From Isoetes taiwanensis (lineage: Eukaryota; Streptophyta; Lycopodiopsida; Isoetales; Isoetaceae), in NCBI GenBank assembly GCA_021234155.1, contig JAJEKV010000002.1, positions 33,745,123 to 33,809,122 on the forward strand: a stretch of 64,000 nt of DNA, read 5' to 3'. Positions 49,024 through 60,545 of the stretch are shown piece by piece. The notes below the pieces were generated by a model that worked only from the letters and a program-made list of their open reading frames with translations, was not told the DNA's origin and made no database searches. The position numbers and the translations under genes were made by a program. Position 1 is the stretch's first letter. Every line of letters starts with the position of its first letter.

Positions 49024-49071
49024 GCTCCCGTTTCAACGATCCCCTCTCGTTTCTATTGCAACTCTGTTGCA
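49024..49071. repeat. right terminal inverted repeat of large element
   Basis: GCTCCCGTTTCAACGATCCC followed by CTCTCGTTTCTATTGCAACT and CTGTTGCA. The outer 28 bp (49044-49071) correspond to the left end; the inner CTCCCGTTTCAA matches the left hairpin arm. Confidence 0.7.
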
Positions 49072-50712
49072 ATTGTTCTTGCTAATATAATGTCTTATGC
49101 CATCTGTAACATCAAGAATGTCTTTGCAACACCTCCGAAGTTGGAGTTTCTCAATCAAGAATACAGAAGATAAAAGCAAACATTATGTATGAAGTTGAAT
49201 GGAACGATACCAGGATTGACAAATGCATGCCCTACAACATCATTGAGCTTTTTGTTATTGGAGAAGCTTCCATGGCGGCTGTTAGCAAGAAAAACATTAG
49301 GGAGATTAGGAATCTGTAGCTTCTGACAATCTCAAATCACGAGGATGCTAAATAGTTACTTGAATAGTAAAGAAGCAAGTTTACTAGCTGATCTAGCTCA
49401 TCTACATGGATAAGAGAAATGCAAATTTGCTTACCAGTCATGACCACGAACAAACAGCGCCCAGAACATTGTCCCTTGAGCAAACCAATAGAGAGGCCAG
49501 AGCGCCCAATTATTTGCAAATGCTGCACCTGCTGCAAGACCCAGAACAATAGCTACATCTCTGGCCAGATGGCTCATTGATTTCCAAGCAGACGTTTGCC
49601 ACAACATCTACATCTAGACGTTTGCAACAGCATAATTCCAAATCAACCTTATTATGTTCTTAATATGAGGATTCTGCAGCGTGGATAAACTTGCATGCTT
49701 GTATTGCCTAGTCTTTCTCAAATTCATTATACTCTTTCCTTTATCAAAAACTGATTCATTCATTCTATTATTTTCATTCATATATAAAAAATGGCTTCTT
49801 CATCTGTTGCAAGTCATATCGCAAAACCTCTCTTCCATAATTGCTAGTAGTTATGTAGGAATGCGGTTGAAAAAACAAAGTACCCTTCTTATCCTTTACG
49901 TAGCACCATGCAATGTTGTCGTTTGGCGACCACTAGAAGGGAGATTTGGCCATGTTTGCCCATCTCGTCATGCATCTATATACCGTGATGTAATCCACAA
50001 ACTGGAGGCTGAGAAAAATACGAGCCTCTTGGATTGCTATACTTCTAGATATGACTGACTACAGTGGATAAAACTTTTGAACGCCATGTTCTGCCATAAG
50101 AAAGAAACTCGGCCCATTTGGATTTATCTATTCTGCCATAGCCAATATAATTTGAGAATCGACTTGCACAAATCAACATGGCTTTATATTTGCAGATCTG
50201 CATAAATTGCCTAACCAAATTAAATCTAGGAAACTGACATGTACAAAGTGCTACTTTGCAAAACACTAGTTTGCCTTAACAAACCCCAATTTGCTAAATC
50301 CTATTTCATTCAATTGATCTTCCTATATTATCAAATTTCTAATTTTTAGCGCAATAGTTTAACCTCGAATGGCGCATAATTTTGAAGCCTATCTCGAAGC
50401 CTAGTCTATGCACATGTGTGTTAAAAAAAAGAAGAAGTTAAAATGGTCATCAGATTTTATATATATTAATGAACGGCCTAGAAAAATAGAAAAAAAAAAG
50501 GATATATGCTCAAAACATCACTACTGACAAGGCTTCTTCAATTTGATGGTCTGTCCGCATTGCTTGGCCCCCCTAAAGCTAGGTCCGAGTGGGACAGAAA
50601 TGGATAACAATGTTAGAAACAATAAGCAAGAAGCAAAGCAGAATAGAGCTCTAGCTATAGCTGTTTTTTCTAGTGTTGATATTTTTTCTCAACCCCGGAT
50701 GTTAAAATATAC
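49072..50712. other. no firm gene
   Basis: A short plus-strand frame at ~49190-49320 (EVEWNDTRIDKCMPYNIIEL) looks coding-like but is isolated and unplaced. The rest is AT-rich. Confidence 0.35.
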
Positions 50713-50742
50713 TTCCTTCCTTCCTTCCTTCCTTCTTTCCTT
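50713..50742. repeat. TTCC microsatellite
   Basis: Tandem CTTC units (CTTCCTTCCTTCCTTCC and following). Confidence 0.9.
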
Positions 50743-50811
50743 CTGTCGAAACTTCCCACGGTAGCTCTCATCCACTCCAAACAGGTTTTTTTTCCCTTCT
50801 CGCTTTAAATT

Positions 50812-51400
50812 TTGTGTGTTCTTAGATTTCTCTATGCTAGAACAACAACAGATAGGTTGATTGACGTCCTTAGAGCTGCTGCAGAAAGGCGCTTTGGAAG
50901 AAACCGTCCTCGATGGACCTCGAGGGCCACGACCTTCCCACATAACCAGTGGTTTGACGCAGAGTGCAAAGAGCACAAATGCTGGCCCCACCAGGTCACA
51001 GACCTTGCTCTGTGCTCGCACGCGATCAAACAATATCGCCTTCCCCTCAAGGCTAAGAAAGCCAGGTACATCGCGGCCCATCAACCGGAGACTCCTTCCT
51101 CTTGAAGCGTCATCCCAGGACCTTCTAGCGAAGGGTACTCAGATAGCCAGTATGGCATATTGGGAATATTACTCCCAAACAGTAGCGTTACCTTTACAGC
51201 AGGGCATGGTATTGAAAAACACAGAGGCAGATGTAAATCAGGGCCTACAGCATCTAGCCAATAGAAAAGCGTCAGACCTAGATGGTGTGCACGCGAAGCT
51301 TCTCAAGTGGACAGGACCATCCATGATATCAATATTACCCGCTATGCTCAATAGAAAGAAAGTTAACTCTAATAATGTATGGTGGTTCAATATGTTTAGG
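50812..51400 (+). pseudogene. LINE-type (non-LTR) retrotransposon fragment
   Basis: Frame 1 (50812-51105) includes a linker typical of LINE ORF2 between endonuclease and reverse transcriptase: FPHNQWFDAECKEHK, then KAKKARYIAAHQPE. After a frame change the next frame (to ~51360) reads ADVNQGLQHLANRKASDLDG followed by VHAKLLKWTGPSMISILPAM and LNR, the first blocks of LINE reverse transcriptase. Catalytic blocks (the YADD region) and endonuclease are missing. It is a dead fragment; the clade is not assignable. Confidence 0.75.
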
Positions 51401-51403
51401 TGA

Positions 51404-52178
51404 TTGGTCAGATGTTAGGAAGATGCATATAATTGTCCCCATGATCACATCTTAGACACAGTTTTCATCAAATTTATGCAAATGGAAGGTCTAAAGATGA
51501 AAAAGGAGATCCAAATGGACTTCAAAAATCTCTGGGATGCACTGGACTGGCTTTGCTAAATCTTCTCTTCCTTCATGGGTTTGCTTGATAACCTCTAGGA
51601 TGATGTCGTTAGTAGAACTCAACCTGAAAGGGCTTTGGAGATTAAGAACTCAACCCAGAAATTTTGAGTACAGCCTCAAAGAAAGTAGCTGCTCCTTTTT
51701 TTGAGCTTCCAATCTGAGTATTTTTCCTGATTGGTAAAATGATCTCAATGAGAAATGGATCTAGTTGTTTTATAAAAGTTAGATATCATCTCTTGTTGCA
51801 TCATCTAGTTAGCAGGGTATGTTAAGCTTAGGACTACTAAAAAGAAGATGCCAAAGGCTTTATAGAGAGAAGAATAGATTAGAATAAAATAGAATTATTT
51901 TTATCATCCACGGAAGACCAATTGGTCTATGGGACCCAATAAAAGAGCGCGGCAGACTTATTATGGCCCGGGTTAAAAAGAACCCCGTCCTGAAGGGTTT
52001 CGAGGAAAAAAACATGGCAGTAATAAGGGTGTTGTCAAACTGTATAAATATATATATCATGAAATATACATACCAGTCAGGTGGGTGCCTGAGAACATGG
52101 ATGATCCCGTACATCCATGACCTCTTGAAGATGTGGTCTTAGCATCCATATTGAAGCCGTGCTCAGTATCACATGTAG
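51404..52178. other. no gene; contains a dispersed repeat
   Basis: AT-rich. At 51890-51985 the phrase ATCCACGGAAGACCAATTGG followed by TCTATGGGACC resembles 60450-60485 (ATCCACGGGAACCCAACGGG then TTATGGGACGG). Both copies are preceded by an AGATAAGAT/AGAATAAAAT-type run, so this is a member of a small repeat family. Confidence 0.45.
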
Positions 52179-52481
52179 GGACTGGCCAGGCCAGACCAAA
52201 ATGAAAGAGAAGATGGTATTATAGATCAGAAAGAAGTTGAAGAGAAAGTGAGGAGATTAATGCAGCAAGAAGAGGGACAAGGACTCAGGAATAAAATGTT
52301 GAAACTAAGAGACAAGCTAAGTCTGGCAGTGAAAGAAGGGGGGTCCTCCAGATCAAATCTAGAGTCTTTTGTTGTGGCAGTAAAAGAGAATTTGAAAACA
52401 AATTCTGTAAAGCAGGCTCCTATTGAAAACGATCTGCAGACTCATGCCTACAATTCAGTTGCTATCCCTATTAGGTTCTAG
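52179..52481 (+). pseudogene. UDP-glycosyltransferase C-terminal fragment
   Basis: The frame reads DGIIDQKEVEEKVRRLMQQE then EGQGLRNKMLKLRDKLSLAV and KEGGSSRSNLESFVVAVK. This is the conserved last helix pair of plant family-1 UGTs (E.VRRLM..EG...R.....L...A..EGGSS..NL..FV). It stops at 52481 after a diverged tail. The sugar-donor PSPG box and all upstream parts are absent, so this is a fragment, perhaps a last exon carried by a transposon. Confidence 0.75.
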
Positions 52482-53838
52482 GTTTTATAAATTATTAAAA
52501 ACACCCCTCATTTGTCAAGGGACGAGAATCAGCTATAATATTTTATTGTAAACTCTCAAATTTTCATATTTAGGTTACCTTGTATTATTGGCCTATGTTG
52601 CAATATATGATGGTCAATGGACCCATTGACATAGCATATCAATGAAGAAGAAGCTTCCGATTGATCAATTATTTAGCTTGCAAGAAAGTTTTTAAAAAGC
52701 TCTTACAATAAGACCTCTCTCAATATAATATAATCGAGTTAAAGCAAACCCTATTTGCATCAACATTGGAAGTGGTGACTCTTTGTCCCCGGAAGGCATT
52801 ATGTATTAACCTGTTATTTTGCTATATATTCTAAACGATATGCACCCTAGACTACCACAGTCGTAGGATTCGTCGATCCTACGACCCAGAACATATGTTA
52901 GGGCCTGTGAGCACCTCTTGTTTCGCTTATAGTCATTTATGATAGGAGGCGCCTCTGATTTTGAAATATGAAATACAATTTCGCCTAAGGTTTTGAGATA
53001 ATATCAAACCTCTATATGGTTTTGCCTAAGATTTTAGAATATGAAATATGGAGGCTCGAACCTCTACCAAAATAACTCAATGTCCTAATAAGACTACTTT
53101 AACTAATATACCCAGTAAGCTAATGTGATTATTTTTTATCTTGAATCTATTTGTTTTTTTTTTTTTTTTTTTTTTTTATTATTGCTAAATAGTTGGTTGA
53201 AGATTCATGACTGGATATAAAGGATATGTAAAACTTGGAATATGTTGATTAGGGGTGACCCGTGAGATAGCTGGCATGAATGGAATTTGGGTTCAGAGCA
53301 TACTGACCACATAATGTGAAGCACACTGCCTACTTGTCTAAGGGGATGAAATTCTCCTGGTGGCTATAATTGAATTTACAATGATATTCCAAAAAGGAAA
53401 AAGATCACTACAGAATTAAAAGAGGAGATTGATTTAAGGCTTGAAAATTCTAGAAGTTTCAAATGCAATAGGGCAACATATATGTGCATGGTGTTTCTCT
53501 TAGCGTGAATTATCCTAGGAACATGTAATTGTTTAATATTACTTGAAGGTTGTGGAAGGTTAAACATGTGTTTATTTAATATCATGGTAATTGGTTTTGA
53601 TGTTGCATTTTATTTGTTAAAAATACCTAACGAAAAGATTAGGGCAAGACTGTTGGTGCCGGAGGAAAGATTACGGCCAGAGTAAAGCTCTGGCCAGGCC
53701 AGCTCATCTTCACGGTGGAGTTCCTAGCAACGGTTTGTGCCAGCTATGTTCTATCTTATGATCATTACAGGGTTGTGTTGAAAAACACCTTTAGATAAGA
53801 ACAGACGGTAGCATTGTGGCCATCTGGTATATTTAAGC
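52482..53838. other. no gene; holds first 114-bp repeat and a poly-T run
   Basis: AT-rich. The first 114-bp repeat lies at 52810-52923 and a poly-T tract of more than 20 bases near 53154-53177. Confidence 0.5.
52810..52923 (+). repeat. 114-bp direct repeat with 10-bp palindrome, copy 1
   Basis: Starts CCTGTTATTTTGCTA and ends GGGCCTGTGAGCACCTCTTG plus TTT. The centre GTCGTAGGAT/ATCCTACGAC (52860-52885) is a perfect 10-bp inverted repeat around TCGTCG. A second copy lies at 55471-55584 in the same orientation. Confidence 0.9.
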
Positions 53839-53928
53839 ATGTGTTTTCTACTTCGGCTTTTACATAATGCAGATTGTTTGATCACGATATTACTGCTCAC
53901 GTATGCTTGCTATCAGAGCTGTGCTATG

Positions 53929-56900
53929 GGGAGAAAGAAGGGTGATCTCAATCTGGCCACCAAGAAAAGGCTGGCAGAGGAAAACGCTAGTGCCAGTAGC
54001 AAGAGGAAACTATTTGATTTTCATAAAAAATTGAAGGCAGCTAGCCCAAATAAGGCTCCTGATCCAGGGAACATGGAAGGTTGTGGGAGAAGTATTGGTA
54101 CCCCTGTAGATGCTACTGTGGCCCATGATGCAATTTCGAATAAAGGGTTGGATACTCCAGTTCATGAAGTACTAGAACAATTTGGCTCCAAGAAGAACAA
54201 TGAAGATGGCAAGATTGCTGGCACTGCACAAATCTCTCAGGTTTGAGCAGGCAGATTCTCTAAAACAATCTGGTTATGACTAAAAACAGATGTAGATCTC
54301 TTTTACATGTTTCTCTGGAATGCATTATGTGTATTATGGCAAGATTGCAATGGTTTTATATGAAAATTTTAAGTAGAATCTAGTTGAATAATATCATGGT
54401 GTTAAATAGGTAGATAAAATACCACTTCCTCTAGTAGCTTGGACTGAGAGCATCCAGGGTAATGTATACAGGATATTATGAAAATTGGCTGACATTATGC
54501 TGTTTATATGCTTTCTTAATAATAGATTATGAATTGCAGCACATTGGTTTAGAAATATGGAGTACATATAAAAGATGGTCGCTGGTTTATGCTATTACAT
54601 GGCTGGGTGTATAGGTTAGAATAGAGATGAATAAGCAGCAGTAGATAAATCAGAAATAAGCTGTTGACTGCTGGAAAATGTTTAGGTTTAAACTGTAGTA
54701 CATCTAAAGAGTAAGGTTAATGGCAGGCTGGTAGGATAGCATGGATGCTTGCTTAAACCATTATAAATAAACTCTAAGATCAGAGGCTGTGTTGACATGT
54801 TATTATAATGATGTAGGACATTAGAAATTTATGTTTAAAGGTTTCTGATATCTCCGGCTGCTAATGACCTTACCCAATGAAGTGTTTGTATTAAACAAGC
54901 AGGGTGAAGGGTGATAAACTTATAGGATCTTATGACACCTGCTACCCTAAACAGTACAATCATTCTGATGCTTGTGTTTGTTTTTTTGGGTGCAGGTAAC
55001 AGGATTCTATACTCCCTGCTATGTTTTTTGTCATAGATTGAAGTATTGTCAAAGATCAAGAACATATGGTTTACAAATCGATCTGGGACTAATTTGAAAG
55101 ATCTTGAGGTTTTTTTTGGGGTATTCTGACCCTAGTGTATTTTGTGCAATATTATAATACATTTATTGACAAGGTAAATTGTAATATTGTATTGTATTTG
55201 ATTTTCAAGGTAAGAAATATTTGAATTTCAAGCAGTTTATGATTATGTAACCAGATCTTGGCCTTGTATTGAAGCCACCTTTTCAATAGAAGGACTGCTT
55301 ATTGAATCCTTTTTTTCTTGTAAAGGTCTTAAGGATTAAAGTCTGTTTTCAGACTTAAAGGTTTTTTTTTTTTTTTAATACAACCCATTCAATTGTTTTA
55401 GGGATATATAGACTATGGTTTCAAGAATTGTTATTTTTTACATATTTTTCAAGAATGGTTTGGGGAACCCCCTGTTATTTTGCTACATATTCTAAATGAG
55501 GTGCACCCTGGACTACCACAGTCGTAGGATTCGTCGATCCTACGACCCAGATCATATGTTGGGGCCTGTGAGCACCTCTCGTTTTAAATAAGTAGATAAG
55601 AATGAACACCCACCTGAAGCAAATGCAGAAAATATTAAAAACCCAGCTGAAGCTAATGAGGAAAGAAGAATAGTAGTTACCAAATTAACATGAAAGGATG
55701 AGAAAGTGATTTTGCATCATCAGTGCAATAGAGGAATTGTTGGTGAAGGTGTGCTTATACTATGGGATCCTATGCACTGCTATAATAGACATGCTATTGG
55801 TGATGACTTTGTGGGAGTCTCCATTTCTTCAATACAGCTTCATAACTTCAGTGTTGAGCTGAAGGACAAACACTGCTATGCTTGCAATAATATCAACAAT
55901 AGTTTAGAGTTGCCAGCCTTGTTGCTCTGGCCAGTGGACTCCATTGAGATAATAAAAAAAGGGATGCTTCAAAGAATTAAATGACATTCCTTCCATACCT
56001 CCTTTGGATGTATCCATACCAGAAAGAAGGGCTATAACTTCTTGAAGAGGAAGAAGAGGAAGGAAAAGGTGCGGACTGTGAAAGATACTAACAACTGCAG
56101 TGAAGAGACCATGCAAGCCGTCAGAGGAGAGGATTGTGGCTACCCCAACAACTGCTTTGGTAGATTCCCAGTGAAGGAACATGTGGAAGCCCGATCGATC
56201 TACAAGGAGAAAACTCATGACGCTAGAAAAACTTATATTTACAATATCATAGAACATGCATTCAGGTCGTCGCCTGTGTTAGGAACAGGAGATTTCCTAT
56301 TGGTGAGAAATGGATATGCAGTAGTACAGTGACAACCATACTAGGTATTTCAGCCTCTACATGGTGGAGATTAAGGCGGAACCAAAAGAGGGGGGATCAA
56401 ATAGGTTGGCATGGTAATCGGGGAAAGGCGAGGACAACCCTAGGGTGCTTGCAGCTAGAGTTTATTCGAGAAGTTTGTTAACTATCATGCTGAGAGTATG
56501 CGTCACAAAAGTGTGGTTGATGAAAAGGGATGTAGGAAAGTAGTTCAAATGTTACCTGCATATTTCACACAAAAAGTGATTTTACAAATGATCAATCATC
56601 TTCTAGAGGATGGGTGTGGACAGGATTTCACAATCAGCCTTCAGCAAGCTCTGGAGTAAGCATTTTTCAGATGTCAAGAGAATGCAATATAACAACTTCT
56701 CAACGTGCAATATATACGTGGATTTGTTAAATAAGCTCGAGAAGTCGAAGCTTGAGGTGGAAAGATCAGCGGTTCGGAAGGAAATGAGAATTCACACGAT
56801 GGAGCAAATGTCATGTCGATCAACATACTGGATGTGGAGATGTTTTTTACAATGAAACCAGAGAATTTTCTATGCGTCATTCATGACAAGATGGATCAGC

Positions 56901-58461
56901 AAAAAACCTGCTTGCCCCAGTTTAGGGCTATACCAAAGTCTGTTGCAAGGTCTTTCCCATTGCAAATATCACTAGCTGGATTCATAACTCATGGCCAGGG
57001 AGCAGTGCATCACGATCATTTTACATTAGAATTATGGGATGATGGTCCAAACTTCCATGTTGGTAGTATTGCAAAAGATTTGCGCAATTTGGAACATGGT
57101 TTTAATGGAGAGGTTCATTCTTGTAAGTCATTGCAACATCTCTTCAAGGCATTGCATGACACTGGTCCCATGAAACTAGAGGATTTGACCATAGGAAGGA
57201 TGAATGGGCCAGCACCTTCAATTCATGTGAACCCAATACCGGGGCGCCGACTACCCAAGAAGCTACTCTTGCAACTTGACAATTGTGCTGGCCAGAATAA
57301 AAATAGATACTTGTTTGCATACTTTGTCATATCTTACATGGGTTGGAGTGTTTGAAATAGTCTATGTTGGTTACTTGATGCCTGGCCACACTCACGAAGA
57401 CATTGATGCAATGTTTGAGCATTATAGGATCAAATTGCAGAAAAGTGATGTCACCAATCTATCCGAGGCTTTTGGAGCCATTTACGCAGTGTTCTTCACC
57501 TCCTCCTATTGATTCATTGATACAAGAAGTCCCCAAGTAGAAAGAGTTCATAGAGGGTTATGCTCATGAAGACCTTATTGGGCATAGTGCTCCATTGCAA
57601 TTTAGGTTTTGGGTGAAGAATGGAAAGCCAATAATGCATTACAAGATGAGGGCTGGAGATCCTGTGTGGAAACGGAAGATAAGGATATATTGACTTGGAA
57701 AGAGGATGTGGCAGGTGAACCAATGGTGCCGATGGGAGAGCCTAAAGCTATGAAATCATTAGGAGAAGTGAAGGACTATGAACGGACTATGGAAGGGATA
57801 ATGGATTATATAAAGTACTGGGAGAAATTCTTAGCAGATAAACACATAGCACCAGAGAGAAGAATAGAATAGAATAGAATAGTTTTTTTTAGAGAGAAGA
57901 GCATGCAATGAAGCACTCGTAAATTATTGGAATGAAGTTCATATACTTTTAGGGAGTTTGGACACAAGTAGTAGCGTCCTTCGAGAGGGTTGGCTACCTC
58001 AAAGTCGATGGTGGCTCGACCATGGTCAATTCCAACCTGATCAGCAGCCGATCCACTTGATGACAGAGGAGTCTGAAGAGGAGGTGGAAGAGGATGAAGA
58101 GCACTATGTTGGACCTAGAAAAGAGCGTCCCAAGTATTATGGACTTGCTCCATATGATCCTAAGATGGATTTGAAGGATGGCCAATATTTGATCGTTAGG
58201 CCATCAGATGAAGATATCCTATTTGGTTAGGGTATGCCATCTCGATTGCTTGTAGGGAAGCAAATAATCCTAACAAAAACTAAGCAATGGAAGTATGATG
58301 CAAGTGATCCTGCCTAATGGGTTGAAATAAAATCCGTGTTGATGTTATGGAACCTCAGAAAGGGCAAGATGGATCCGAGAAAGGGGTGCATGAAGATTCC
58401 AATCTCTGTGAAGGATAAAGTTCTGAAGTCACTAGAGAAGATAGCCGAACAAGCAAAATAA
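53929..58461 (+). pseudogene. candidate RNase H-fold transposase (GHTH family), copy 2
   Basis: The first exon starts MGRKKGDLNLATKKRLAEEN (53929) and ends near a GTTTGA donor-like site at 54241. After a ~1.35-kb intron come an N-terminal domain (GVLILWDPMHCYNRHAIGDD ... ALLLWPVDSIEI; 55700-55950) resembling an accessory domain of plant transposases, and a helical linker (SQSAFSKLWSKHFSDVKRMQ; 56640). The core motifs are CVIHDKMDQQKTCLPQ (56875), LLLQLDNCAGQNKNRYLFAY (57265-57320) and GYLMPGHTHEDIDAMFEHYR (57370-57425). The tail is EEVEEDEEHYVGPRKERP and further to TAA 58461. It shares motif order with copy 1 but is diverged, so the two are different lineages. Frameshifts near 56050, 56840, 57350 and 57510, plus stops, disable it. 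It is either a decayed transposon or a decayed domesticated gene; DUF7869-like by memory. Confidence 0.6.
55471..55584 (+). repeat. 114-bp direct repeat, copy 2 (in intron)
   Basis: Nearly identical to 52810-52923, including the palindrome at 55521-55546. It lies at the 3' end of the large intron of the transposase-like gene. Confidence 0.9.
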
Positions 58462-60419
58462 AGTACAAGAGTCCATGAGTATCTTATGACGTGAATCTTA
58501 CTTTCACTCTAATCCTACTTTCAGTGCATTTTCATTGTATTCATGCTTTCATTGTAATCTCACATTCAGTATATGTACTTGAATGTGAAATACTGGCCTG
58601 TGATTATCTACTTGAGTTACATCTACTTGAATGTGGAATACTGGCTTGTGATAAGTGTTAACTTGTAATTTGAGGCATGTTAGAATTAAGGCTGATAATA
58701 AAAAGTATTTACATGCAATTCCACATCGTTGAAATTGGGGTTCTCACTATTTGTGAATTTTAAAATGATGGAATAATTTCAAAATAATGGAATCGTGGTT
58801 CAGTGCTAGGTAAATGATTTCGCAATTGGTTGACACAGAATAACAAAACATTATAGCATTCGTCTGACATGTTTTATTAATTTATTACTTGCATTGTCAC
58901 AGGGTATTTATGAATGTGCAGATGAAATTCAAGCTCCTTTCTTCATGGCTTTTCAATGTGCAAAAATTATGCTCAAACCTAAAAATGGAGGCAAAGAATT
59001 GATAATCATTTGCATTTTTTAAGTTATCACTTGAGGTCATACTTATGGCTACATTTTTAGCAAGTTAACAACATACATAAGTATTAGAAAGAAGAGTATT
59101 CTCTAATTGGATTTGGACTTGGTCACATTGTCCAACTACAGAGAAGTTTTGAGAGCATCGGTCGCTATTTGCTACTTATTATAGATATCCAAGGCTCAAT
59201 CTATGGATTTCTCAGCTTTTGTTGCTAAAATGAATTACATTTGTGACAGTGTGGTGGGGATACTACTCCAGTGTTTTATTTATTAAGATAATACGTCATT
59301 AAGACCTTGGTATATTTGTGCCATATTGTCATTGTTCTATCTTGAGCTAGATAAAACTATAAATTTGGGATTAAACTCTTTCTTGACTTATGTTGATGAG
59401 GCAACCTATGCGTCTTTTGCAACAAACTCTCTGACTCGTGGCACCATCATTCAGGCCACCAATAATTAGCATAGAAAACATTAATCATCCCAACAATAGC
59501 TTATCACAACAAACATTAAAATGGCAAACTTTAATTTAAATGTATCTAATTAACTTCAATACCTTCTTTTACAATGTGGCTTAAATTAGAACAAAGTTCA
59601 ACACATACCAGGAAACCAAGAAGTGAGCCGGTTGGGAAGAGAAATGTTTGCGGCGGCCTTGACGGCCGCGATAAATTTCTTGTATAGTTAAATTAGATAA
59701 ATACTAGAAAACGTGTGCCTGACATTGCCTCGAGTAAGTAGGGGCGTGTGTTTTCGTAGGTCTTGTGAAAACAAGGCAAAGCCAGCATAATTGGGAAGTG
59801 CAAATAACCACCATGTTATCTCATGATATTGAGACGAAAAGTTAAGGATTAATGGACTCTATCTATAAGTAATAGAATTAACAACTGTCGTCCTTGTTTT
59901 TCTACAACATGAACATCCAACAATGGCACTTTGACAATAATGGCACTTTCGTGTTAATCAATTTGAAAACACATTTGTATTGACTACATTTAAGTTAATT
60001 GGGTAGTCTGTGCTAAATTGTGAAAGTGTCTTCTAGAGTTCTTCATGCACTTTCACTCGTTGAACCACCATGTGTATGGAAAGAAACTCCAAATAGTGCA
60101 ATCTTATGTGTATTAGGTTTGGTCTAAAGTTGCCTTCAATAACATACGATGTTTAATTGCAATCTTATGTGCATTAGGTTTGGTGCTAAAGTTGCCTTAA
60201 TAACATACGATGTTTAATTGCATATAGTACATTTAACATTTTTGAGTAGGTGCTCAATAGTGGATTAGATTAAAACAATGAGAATGCAACATAACAAATA
60301 TAAATTTTGTCCTACTTTGTCAAAAGTATAATTTTCTCACATTTAGATTAAAACAAATGGCACATCACTTACTATGGTGGATTATGGCTCTACAAACTTA
60401 AATGTTTCAAATTGATAAT
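58462..60419. other. AT-rich, no gene
   Basis: No coding signal longer than chance was found. It contains one tandem duplication, listed next. Confidence 0.5.
60098..60220. repeat. ~61-bp tandem duplication
   Basis: CAATCTTATGTGTATTAGGT followed by TTGGTCTAAAGTTGCCTTCA and ATAACATACGATGTTTAATTG recurs immediately with small indels. Confidence 0.9.
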
Positions 60420-60545
60420 ATGAAGATAAGATAAGATAAGATGAATTTTTACATCCACGGGAACCCAACGGGTTATGGGACGGCACATGCAAGGGCAACA
60501 GCCCATCTAAAACCTGGGGACTAGGCCCCATCACCAAACACAATA
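60420..60545. repeat. GATAA-type microsatellite plus dispersed repeat
   Basis: AGATAAGATAAGATAAGATG, then TTTTTACATCCACGGGAACC and TTATGGGACGG. Its second half resembles 51890-51985. AGATAAGATA recurs at the far side (60570). Confidence 0.6.

Larger units (their letters stand above)
36157..49071. mobile_element. ~12.9-kb composite DNA transposon with ParB-methyltransferase and transposase-like genes
   Basis: The left end (36157-36186, TGCAAAACAGAGTTGCATTT plus GAAACGGGAG) matches the reverse complement of the right end (49044-49071, CTCTCGTTTCTATTGCAACT plus CTGTTGCA). Both ends also carry a second CTCCCGTTTCAA motif. Inside are a leftward ParB-methyltransferase gene and a rightward gene of a GHTH-motif transposase family, transcribed divergently. 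Two arrays of a shared palindrome and a nested CACTA element complete the interior. A target-site duplication could not be identified with confidence. Both genes carry disabling changes, so this copy is dead, yet splice phases are well preserved. The superfamily is not one I can name. An alternative is that two independent insertions happen to sit between these inverted motifs. Confidence 0.6.

Noticed and set aside
36157-49071. Endogenous giant-virus insertion
   Set aside because: Such insertions can carry methyltransferases, but no capsid, polymerase or packaging gene is seen, and short inverted ends plus a transposase-like gene favour a transposon.
53401-53420. CACTACAG motif as a CACTA end near 53406
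   Set aside because: No matching inverted end or subterminal repeats were found nearby; a 7-8 base match is expected by chance.
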